From CAZZBK01 sp964652155 (lineage in GTDB: Bacteria; Planctomycetota; Planctomycetia; Pirellulales; PNKZ01): DNA of 8,222 nt. Each line of letters begins with the position of its first letter. The stretch's first letter is position 1. The stretch covers positions 1-8,222 of the forward strand of contig CAZZBK010000197.1 of NCBI GenBank assembly GCA_964652155.1, given 5' to 3'. Below, piece by piece: positions 1 through 5,991 of the stretch. The notes below the pieces were generated by a model. The model saw nothing but the letters and a program-made list of their open reading frames with translations. It searched no databases and was not told where the DNA came from. The position numbers were made by a program, and so were the translations under genes.

Positions 1-8
1 CTCGCCGG

Positions 9-25
9 GGTTTGCTTCGCAAACC
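9..25. repeat. Short hairpin downstream of the DUF1501 gene
   Basis: A perfect 7-bp inverted repeat (GGTTTGC at 9-15, GCAAACC at 19-25) with a 3-nt spacer lies about 40 bases beyond the DUF1501 stop codon. It could slow or end transcription of the minus-strand unit, but no T-run follows it in that direction, so it is not a classical intrinsic terminator. It could also be a member of a dispersed palindromic repeat family. The rest of 1-63 shows nothing I can name. Confidence 0.35.
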
Positions 26-63
26 GCCAGCCACCCACAACGGTGACGCTCACACGCACGCGG

Positions 64-1533
64 CTATGCCAGCAGTTCCTTGATCACGCGGGCAGGCTCA
101 ACTCCCGTCAGGCGGAAATCGAGCCCCTGATGGCGATAGGTGAATCGCTCATGGTCGAAGCCGAGCAATTTCAAGACGCTGGCATGCAGATCGCGGATGT
201 GGACCGGGTCGCGGACGATGTTGTAGCTGAAGTCGTCCGTCTCGCCGTAGATCGTGCCCCCCTTGGCCCCGCCACCGGCCATCCACATCGTAAAGCAGCG
301 TGGATGATGGTCGCGGCCGTAGTTCTCCTTGGTCAGCCCGCCTTGCGAGTAGATCGTGCGACCGAACTCGCCGCCCCAAATAATGAGCGTGTCGTCGAAC
401 ATGCCGCGCTGCTTCAGGTCGTTGATCAGGCCATACGTGGGCTGATCGACATCTTTACACTGCGAGGGCATGCGGTTGGTGAGGTTGGCGTGATGGTCCC
501 AGTTGTTGTGATACACCTGCACAAAGCGGACGCCGCGCTCGACGAGCCGCCGGGCCATGAGCATCGTGTTGGCGAGGCTGCCAGGCTTCTTGGCCTCTTC
601 GCCGTAGAGTTCAAACGTCCGGGCTGGTTCGTTGTTGATGTCGGTCAGCTCTGGCACCGAGGCCTGCATGCGAAACGCCATCTCGTACTGCTCGATCCGG
701 GTTTGGGTTTCCGGGTCGCCAACGGCCCGCAGCGTTTGTTCGTTGAGCGCGCGAAGGCTGTCGAGCATGCGACGACGCACTTGATCGTTCACCCCGGGTG
801 GGTTGTTGATGTACAGAATCGGATCCCCTTTGCTGCGGAACGCGACTCCGGTGTGATGCCCTGGCAGAAAGCCGCTCGACCACAGCCGGGCCGAGATGGC
901 TTGTTCTTGTTCGCGATTGCTGGGGACCGCGACGAGCACGACAAACGTGGGCAGGTTGTCGTTGAGCGAACCGAGCCCGTAGGAAGCCCAAGAGCCCAGG
1001 CAGGGGCGGCCTGTCACCTGGCTACCGGTCTGCATGGCGACAATGGCCGGTTCGTGATTGATGGCTTCGGTGTGCATCGAGCGGATGAAACACATGTCGT
1101 CGACGCATTTGGCCGTCTGAGGCAGCAGGTCGGTGACCCACATGCCGCACTCGCCATGCCGCGAGAACTTGTATTTGGCCGGCGCGATCGGGAAGCGGGC
1201 CTGGCCCGACGTCATCGTCGTGAGCCGCTGACCCATGCGGATCGAGTCGGGCAGGTCCTTGTCGAACCACTCCTGCATGACGGGCTTGTAGTCGTAGAGG
1301 TCCATCTGGGCCGGTCCGCCGACCATGTGCAGATAGATCACGTTCTTGGCCTTGGGGGCGAAGTGTGGCCCCGGCGCAGCCCCCTTGCCCCCCTCCGACG
1401 AAGTGGCCGCCGATAGCGAGCCCGACTCGCGCGCCAAGAGCGAACTGAGCGCGGACCAACCGACAACATTCTTGCCGTGACCCAAGAACTGACGACGCGT
1501 TTCCAATGATTTTAATAATTGGAGTGGGTTCAT
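64..1533 (-). CDS. DUF1501 family protein with twin-arginine (Tat) signal
   Basis: A 489-residue protein of the DUF1501 family, which is very abundant in planctomycetes and related to the alkaline phosphatase/sulfatase superfamily; its substrate is unknown. The N-terminus has a Tat-type motif, RRQFLG at residues 13-18, followed by a weakly hydrophobic stretch to about residue 34 and a Ser/Ala/Gly-rich linker. Export in the folded state, perhaps with metal bound, is likely. Family landmarks seen: NVIYLHMVGGPAQMDLYDYKP near 64-84, WDHH at 345-348, WGGEFGRT at 386-393 and GRDHHP at 406-411. The His/Asp/Glu residues in the last three are plausible metal ligands. Length is normal for the family and the frame is intact, ending in TAG. 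The ATG at 1531-1533 has no clear Shine-Dalgarno sequence and sits in a 12-bp palindrome. It is second in a minus-strand unit, 70 bases after the PSCyt1/DUF1553 gene, the usual partner of DUF1501 genes in planctomycetes. Family call is firm; function is open. Confidence 0.93.
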   Translation of the reverse strand: MNPLQLLKSLETRRQFLGHGKNVVGWSALSSLLARESGSLSAATSSEGGKGAAPGPHFAPKAKNVIYLHMVGGPAQMDLYDYKPVMQEWFDKDLPDSIRMGQRLTTMTSGQARFPIAPAKYKFSRHGECGMWVTDLLPQTAKCVDDMCFIRSMHTEAINHEPAIVAMQTGSQVTGRPCLGSWASYGLGSLNDNLPTFVVLVAVPSNREQEQAISARLWSSGFLPGHHTGVAFRSKGDPILYINNPPGVNDQVRRRMLDSLRALNEQTLRAVGDPETQTRIEQYEMAFRMQASVPELTDINNEPARTFELYGEEAKKPGSLANTMLMARRLVERGVRFVQVYHNNWDHHANLTNRMPSQCKDVDQPTYGLINDLKQRGMFDDTLIIWGGEFGRTIYSQGGLTKENYGRDHHPRCFTMWMAGGGAKGGTIYGETDDFSYNIVRDPVHIRDLHASVLKLLGFDHERFTYRHQGLDFRLTGVEPARVIKELLA

Positions 1534-1543
1534 GATCGATCAT
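1532..1543. repeat. 12-bp perfect palindrome over the DUF1501 start codon
   Basis: ATGATCGATCAT reads identically on both strands and overlaps the minus-strand ATG at 1531-1533. It lies in the 70-base gap between the two genes of the unit. It could be a protein-binding site or a small RNA hairpin affecting translation start, or be chance. The words TCGATCA and TGATCGA inside it recur as the arms of the inverted repeat at 4974-4995 upstream of the first gene. Confidence 0.4.
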
Positions 1544-1603
1544 CGCAAAGAGGGAGTTGGGCTGGAACGTTCAACAATAGCGAGCGGACTCGACCGCCCC
1601 GGG

Positions 1604-4600
1604 TTACTTGTTCAACACTTCATCCAAATTAAACAGCGTGCTGCACACGTTGGTCCACGCGGCCAGCGTGGCAGGATCGAGCGACGAGTCACGCTGGCTC
1701 TCGCCCACTTGGATCAATTGCGTGGCTGCTTCTTTGTTCGCCTGGTAGTACGCGAGCATTTCGGCCACGGCGGGCTCGATCAGCTTGGCCTCGTCGCTCT
1801 TAAGCGCGCGGCACAGGATGCGTTTCGCCGCCGCGTCGAGGGTCTTGCGCGGGTCGCCCCCGGTTTGCTTGAGCACGAGTTGGGCGGTGTTGCGCGCGGC
1901 CTCGACAAACTGCGGGTCGTTGAGCGTGATGAGCGCTTGCAGCGGTGTGTTGGTCCGTTCGCGGCGCAGGCAACTGAACTCGCGCGACGGCGCGTTAAAC
2001 GTCTCCATGTTCGGCGGCGGAGACATCCGCTTCCAGAAGGTGTAAACACTGCGGCGATATAAGTTCTCGCCCGTGTCTTGCTTGTAATCGCGGGTGTTGC
2101 CGCCGGGCAGGCCCACGATGTCCCAGAGCCCTTCGGGCTGATACGGCTTGGTGCCGGGTCCACCCATGCGTGACGAGAGCGTGCCGCTCACGGCCAGGGC
2201 GTAATCGCGGATCATCTCGGCATCCAAGCGGAAGCGCGGCCCACGCGACAACAACCGGTTCTCGCGGTCCTTGTCGAGCTTCGCCGCGGTCGTGACCGCC
2301 GACTGGCGGTAGGTCGCCGAGGTGAGTAGCAGTTTGAACAATTGCTTGACGTTCCAGCCACTCTCGCGGAACTCGACCGCAAGCCAGTCGAGCAACTCTG
2401 GATGGCTCGGCGAGTCTCCCATGATGCCAAAGTCCTCGGCCGTTTTGACCAGACCGACGCCGAATAACTCCTGCCAGTAACGGTTCACGGTCACACGCGA
2501 GTTGAGCGGGTTCTTGGCGTCGACGAGCCACAGCGCCAAGCCGAGGCGGTTTTTCGGGGCCGAGTCGGCGAGCGGATTCAAGGCCGCGAACACGTCAGGC
2601 GTCACCTTCTCGCCCGGCTTGTCGTACTGACCGCGCATCAGGATGTTGGCCATCGCGGGCGAATTGGACTTTTCTTCCTGAATATGCGTGACCACGGCCC
2701 GCAACTGCATCACCTTCTGCTCGTCCTCCAACTGCTGTTGCTTGTCGACCGCCGCGCCATAGACTTGATCGACATTCTCCAGATAGTAGTTGGTCAGCCG
2801 GTCCTTTTGTGGCGGCGAGCGTTTATCGAACGCCACGGCCACGTCGTTGCGCAAGTCGGGGAGTTGGGCCAACGTCTTGACTTCGCCGGCCAATAGGCGG
2901 CGACCGTACACGCGCACATCTTGCACAGCGCCGTCGGTCAGGTGGTTGACCTTGCTGGGGCGCTGGCCGACGAACAACGGTCCTTCGGTGCGCGTGGTGC
3001 TCGTGAGCGGATTGCCTTGTCGGCTGCCGTCGACGAATGCGCCGTTGACATACAGTTGCAAGCCTTCGTTCTTGCCCGAGCCATCGTAGCTCGCGGCGAC
3101 ATGCACCCACGCGCCCGGCTTGGCAATACTGTTGCGTGTGGTCGCGCGGATCATCCCCTTGGGCTTGGCCGTGTGCAGGGCGAAGGTCAGCTTGCCGCCC
3201 CCCTGCAAGACGAGTTCCCAGCCTTGAGGGTCCCCCTTCGATGGTAGATGCACCAGCAACGCGCCGTCGTTCAAGCGTTCGCCCGGGCGGACCCACAAAG
3301 CGACACTGAACGATTGATCGCGATCGAAGGCAGCCACGTCGGGAAAACTGAGCGTGTTCGTCTGCGCGAGCACGGGGGCGGGTCCGAGTTTGCCATCCTT
3401 GCGCCATTCCCACGGGGCTGTACTCAGCGGCGCGTCTGGGGATGGTTTGGCGTCAACACTCAGTTCCAGGTCGGCTGGTTTCTGCTTCGGTGCCTGGCCT
3501 CGAATGACGCTGAAATCCTTCCCTTGGCCGTCGGTCAGCGGAGCATGCAGCGCGAGCTTGTCGCTGTCGACGTTTAACTCGTCGGCTTTGACCGTCTGCT
3601 GCCAAGCTGCAATGGTCGCGGCCGCTTCACGACGTCGTTTGGTTTGTGCATCGCGGGCCGCGGCCAACTCGCTGGCAATCGCTGTGAAGCGAGCCGAGTC
3701 CTCGGGCTGCGGCAGGAACATGATCGGCTTCGAGTCTTTCACGTTGCCGTCGAGCGCGCCCTGCGTCGTGTTACGGAAGAACGCGCTCATCGAGTAGAAG
3801 TCGCGCATCGTAATCGGATCGAACTTATGGTCGTGGCACACGGCGCAATTCGCCGTCAGCCCCAGCCACACCCAGGCGGTCGTCTCGACCCGATCGCGAG
3901 CGTAGTTCGCCAGATTCTCATCGGCGATCGTGCCCCCTTCGTTGGTCGTGATATTGCAGCGGTGAAAGCCGGTCGCCAGGCGTTGCTCGTCGGTTGCGTT
4001 GGGCAGCAAGTCGCCGGCAAGCTGCTCGATCGTGAACTGGTCAAAAGGTTGATTGCGATTAAAAGCCCGCACAACCCAATCGCGATACGGCCAAATTTCG
4101 CGATAGTTGTCAAAATGCAAGCCGTGGGTGTCGGCGTATCGGGCCGCATCGAGCCAGTAGCGAGCGCGATGTTCGCCGTAGCGGGGTGAGTCGAGCAGCT
4201 TGGCGACCAACGCCGTATAAGCGTCATTGGGCTCGCCGCTCTTGGCGGGCGAATAACTCCGAACAAACTCGTCGACTTGTTCCGGCGTCGGTGGCAAGCC
4301 AGTCACATCGAGGTAGACGCGGCGGCAGAGTGTGGCGGGATCGGCTTCGGCGTTGGGCGACAGGCCGATGGCTTCGAGCTTGGAGAGCACAAAACGATCG
4401 AGCGGGTTTCTGACCCAGGTTGTGTTTTTGACTTCCGGCAGCGCCGCTCGCTGCGGCGGAATAAAAGACCAGTGCGGCTGCCAGACAGCCCCCTCGGCGA
4501 CCCAGCGGCGAATCAATTCCTTCTGCCGCGATGAAAGCTGCTTGTGGGCCTCGGGGGGTGGCATCACCTGCTCGCGATCGCTCGAAAAGATCCGCGCCAC

Positions 4601-4858
4601 GAGCGGACTCCCCTCGGGCTTGCCTTTCACAACCAGCGGCTCGTCGCCGCCAAAAAAGCCTTCCTCGCGGTCGAGACGCAACTCTCCCTTGCGCGAGCCC
4701 GGGTCGGGACCGTGACACTGAAAGCACACGTCGGCCAGGATCGGACGAATGTCGCGATTGAACGACAAGTTGGTTTGGGCCGACGCCCGAGAGGCCAGGA
4801 CACTGGCAAGCGACAACAACGCGGCCAGCATCCAGACAAAACGAGGCAAGGTTCGCAT
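1604..4858 (-). CDS. Secreted PSCyt1-DUF1549-LamG-DUF1553 protein
   Basis: A 1084-residue exported protein of the planctomycete PSCyt1/DUF1549/DUF1553 architecture; its reaction is unknown. A Sec-type signal peptide is clear: Arg near the start, a hydrophobic core at about 8-22, and a likely cut after ASRASA (residue 27). Domains in order: PSCyt1, about 38-125, with heme motif CFQCH at 45-49 and Met99 in VMPPP as a candidate axial ligand; DUF1549, about 145-365, ending with a second CXXCH (CAVCH, 338-342) in CHDHKFDP; a charged helical stretch at 385-425; a LamG/concanavalin-like domain, about 500-665 (SFSVALWVRP, WVHVAASYDG, LYVNG); a helical segment near 700-725; DUF1553, about 765-1035 (NRYWQELFGVGLV, SHPELLDWLAVEF, RTNTPLQALITLNDP). 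Residues 1036-1084 are unassigned. The two CXXCH motifs suggest c-type heme; the LamG insert suggests carbohydrate or surface binding. No Shine-Dalgarno is evident before ATG 4858. It is the first gene of the unit with DUF1501. Family call firm, function inferred only in outline. Confidence 0.94.
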   Translation of the reverse strand: MRTLPRFVWMLAALLSLASVLASRASAQTNLSFNRDIRPILADVCFQCHGPDPGSRKGELRLDREEGFFGGDEPLVVKGKPEGSPLVARIFSSDREQVMPPPEAHKQLSSRQKELIRRWVAEGAVWQPHWSFIPPQRAALPEVKNTTWVRNPLDRFVLSKLEAIGLSPNAEADPATLCRRVYLDVTGLPPTPEQVDEFVRSYSPAKSGEPNDAYTALVAKLLDSPRYGEHRARYWLDAARYADTHGLHFDNYREIWPYRDWVVRAFNRNQPFDQFTIEQLAGDLLPNATDEQRLATGFHRCNITTNEGGTIADENLANYARDRVETTAWVWLGLTANCAVCHDHKFDPITMRDFYSMSAFFRNTTQGALDGNVKDSKPIMFLPQPEDSARFTAIASELAAARDAQTKRRREAAATIAAWQQTVKADELNVDSDKLALHAPLTDGQGKDFSVIRGQAPKQKPADLELSVDAKPSPDAPLSTAPWEWRKDGKLGPAPVLAQTNTLSFPDVAAFDRDQSFSVALWVRPGERLNDGALLVHLPSKGDPQGWELVLQGGGKLTFALHTAKPKGMIRATTRNSIAKPGAWVHVAASYDGSGKNEGLQLYVNGAFVDGSRQGNPLTSTTRTEGPLFVGQRPSKVNHLTDGAVQDVRVYGRRLLAGEVKTLAQLPDLRNDVAVAFDKRSPPQKDRLTNYYLENVDQVYGAAVDKQQQLEDEQKVMQLRAVVTHIQEEKSNSPAMANILMRGQYDKPGEKVTPDVFAALNPLADSAPKNRLGLALWLVDAKNPLNSRVTVNRYWQELFGVGLVKTAEDFGIMGDSPSHPELLDWLAVEFRESGWNVKQLFKLLLTSATYRQSAVTTAAKLDKDRENRLLSRGPRFRLDAEMIRDYALAVSGTLSSRMGGPGTKPYQPEGLWDIVGLPGGNTRDYKQDTGENLYRRSVYTFWKRMSPPPNMETFNAPSREFSCLRRERTNTPLQALITLNDPQFVEAARNTAQLVLKQTGGDPRKTLDAAAKRILCRALKSDEAKLIEPAVAEMLAYYQANKEAATQLIQVGESQRDSSLDPATLAAWTNVCSTLFNLDEVLNK

Positions 4859-4923
4859 GGCTTGAAGATCAAGTGGAGTGAAATTTTTTGGCGGGGAGCC
4901 CCAAGCAGGCCAGGGCCATTTCG

Positions 4924-4929
4924 ATTATA
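4924..4929 (-). promoter_or_regulatory. Candidate -10 box for the PSCyt1/DUF1501 unit
   Basis: On the minus strand this reads TATAAT, the exact bacterial -10 consensus, 66 bases before the PSCyt1 gene's ATG, which would leave a leader of roughly 60 nt. No good -35 hexamer is present at 16-18 bp spacing (CGCGAA at 17 bp), so it would need an activator or rely on the -10. The surrounding sequence is locally AT-rich in an otherwise GC-rich region, which supports a promoter. Confidence 0.4.
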
Positions 4930-4973
4930 AATCAAACCGAGCGGGCTTCGCGAGGCGATTTGCCCTGTTTTTA

Positions 4974-4995
4974 TCGATCAGCACCGCTTGATCGA
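4974..4995. promoter_or_regulatory. Inverted repeat in the divergent intergenic region
   Basis: TCGATCA (4974-4980) and TGATCGA (4989-4995) form a perfect 7-bp inverted repeat with an 8-base spacer. It lies about 33 bases before the likely TauE start and 45 bases upstream of the minus-strand -10 candidate. It could be an operator serving one or both divergent genes, or a hairpin in the TauE leader. No regulator gene is in the window. Confidence 0.35.
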
Positions 4996-5027
4996 CCCCC
5001 GTGGATGCCTCGATTGGTGGAGAAACT

Positions 5028-5786
5028 GTGCTCGAAACGCTCGCGAACTTAACGTGGCTGGAATGGGTGCTCGTGGTCTTGGCGGCCGCCGGCATCGGCA
5101 TCTCGAAGAGCGGCCTGGTCGGGCTGGGCATGTTTCATATCGTCGTCTTTGCCAATCTCTTCGGCGCAAAGCAGTCGACAGGCATCATCCTGCCCATGCT
5201 CGTCATCGGCGACTTGAGTGCCGTGGCCGCATTTCGTCGCCATGCCCGCTGGGATTATGTCCGCCGCGTGTTGCCCCCCACGTTGATCGGCATTGTCGTC
5301 GGGTGGCTGGTGATGCGGCATCTCGACGAGCAGGCATTTCGTTTCGTCACCGGCATTTTGATTCTGGGCCTCACGATGCTCCAGATTGCCCGCATGACAT
5401 GGCCCGATCAACTCTCGCACGTGCCGCACTCGCCGTGGTTCGCGTGGAGCCTGGGGCTCATCGCCGGCGTGACCACGATGCTTGCCAACGCCGCCGGCCC
5501 GATCGTGGCGCTGTACCTGCTCGCAGTCGCGTTGCCAAAATTCGAGTTTGTAGGCACCGGGGCGTGGTTCTTCCTGATCGTCAATCTGTTCAAGCTCCCG
5601 TTCAGTGCCACGCTCGGGTTGATCCAGCCGGAGACTTTGATGTTCAATGCGCTGTTGGCCCCGGCCGTGGTCGTTGGCTTGCTCGTGGGACGCCGCATCG
5701 TGCATCGCATTCCCCAGCGGGTGTTCGATTGGCTGCTGTTGGTATTTACCGCCACGGCCGCCGTGCGCTTGATGGGGGTATTTTGA
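5028..5786 (+). CDS. TauE/SafE family membrane permease
   Basis: An integral inner-membrane protein of the TauE/SafE family (PF01925), whose characterised members move sulfite, sulfoacetate or other small organic anions; the substrate here is unknown. The protein is almost wholly hydrophobic with about 7-8 membrane segments in two related halves. The first family motif, GIGISKSGLVGLG, is at residues 22-34 and the second, AGVTTMLANAAGPIVALYLL, at about 146-165, counted from the start used here. I chose GTG at 5028 because GGTGGAG lies just upstream; an in-frame GTG at 5001 would add nine residues but has no ribosome-binding site. The resulting 252 residues is a normal family length. It is transcribed divergently from the PSCyt1 unit and alone, and is followed by the tRNA promoter region rather than another protein gene. 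A link to sulfated-polysaccharide breakdown is conceivable in a planctomycete, but no sulfatase is in view. Confidence 0.88.
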   Translation: MLETLANLTWLEWVLVVLAAAGIGISKSGLVGLGMFHIVVFANLFGAKQSTGIILPMLVIGDLSAVAAFRRHARWDYVRRVLPPTLIGIVVGWLVMRHLDEQAFRFVTGILILGLTMLQIARMTWPDQLSHVPHSPWFAWSLGLIAGVTTMLANAAGPIVALYLLAVALPKFEFVGTGAWFFLIVNLFKLPFSATLGLIQPETLMFNALLAPAVVVGLLVGRRIVHRIPQRVFDWLLLVFTATAAVRLMGVF

Positions 5787-5851
5787 CGCGCGAGGGTCAT
5801 GCCGGGGTTGCGGACCTTGCGCCTCGAACGGCGACGCGACGCGGTCGGGGG

Positions 5852-5882
5852 TTGACTTGTTGGGCCTAAAAGATGGTAAACT
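5852..5882 (+). promoter_or_regulatory. Promoter for tRNA-Ser
   Basis: TTGACT at 5852-5857 resembles the -35 consensus and TAAACT at 5877-5882 the -10, with a 19-bp spacer, slightly longer than ideal. Transcription would start near 5889, giving a leader of about 15 nt before the tRNA at 5905, as expected for a tRNA gene. The rest of the gap (5787-5851) is GC-rich and holds nothing I recognise. Confidence 0.55.
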
Positions 5883-5904
5883 AGCGTGCAGCTTGAATTG
5901 AGCA

Positions 5905-5991
5905 GGATGGGTGGCCGAGTGGTTTAAGGCGGCGGTCTTGAAAACCGCTTATGGCGTGAGTCATACGTGGGTTCGAATCCCTCCCCATCCG
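5905..5991 (+). tRNA. tRNA-Ser (anticodon UGA)
   Basis: A class II tRNA of 87 nt. The acceptor GGATGGG (5905-5911) pairs fully with CCCATCC (5984-5990), with discriminator G at 5991. The D-arm contains GGCCGAGTGGTTTAAGGC-like sequence typical of tRNA-Ser. The anticodon stem GCGGT/ACCGC (5932-5936, 5944-5948) encloses loop CTTGAAA with anticodon TGA at 5939-5941, reading UCA. The long variable arm TATGGC/GTCATA (5950-5955, 5960-5965) with loop GTGA marks serine. The T-loop TTCGAAT is at 5972-5978. Its stem has one T-T mismatch (5968 with 5982), the only blemish. The 3' CCA is not encoded (CCT follows the discriminator). The antisense strand of 5927-5991 codes for the end of the integrase. The gene has its own promoter-like sequence and terminator. 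Confidence 0.97.

Noticed and set aside
43..1416. 457-codon open frame on the plus strand opposite the DUF1501 gene
   Set aside because: It is antisense to a clear, family-conserved gene in GC-rich DNA, where long shadow frames are expected. Its translation is low-complexity-like (many V, A, R, H, D) with no recognisable domain, signal or ribosome-binding site.
4891..4902. GGGG/CCCC hairpin in the leader of the PSCyt1 gene
   Set aside because: The possible loop is only two bases and the stem cannot form cleanly; nothing else supports a riboswitch or attenuator.
4988..5869. 293-codon plus-strand frame overlapping the TauE gene
   Set aside because: The overlapping frame encodes an Arg/His-rich sequence without membrane segments or motifs, while the other frame is an obvious TauE/SafE permease.
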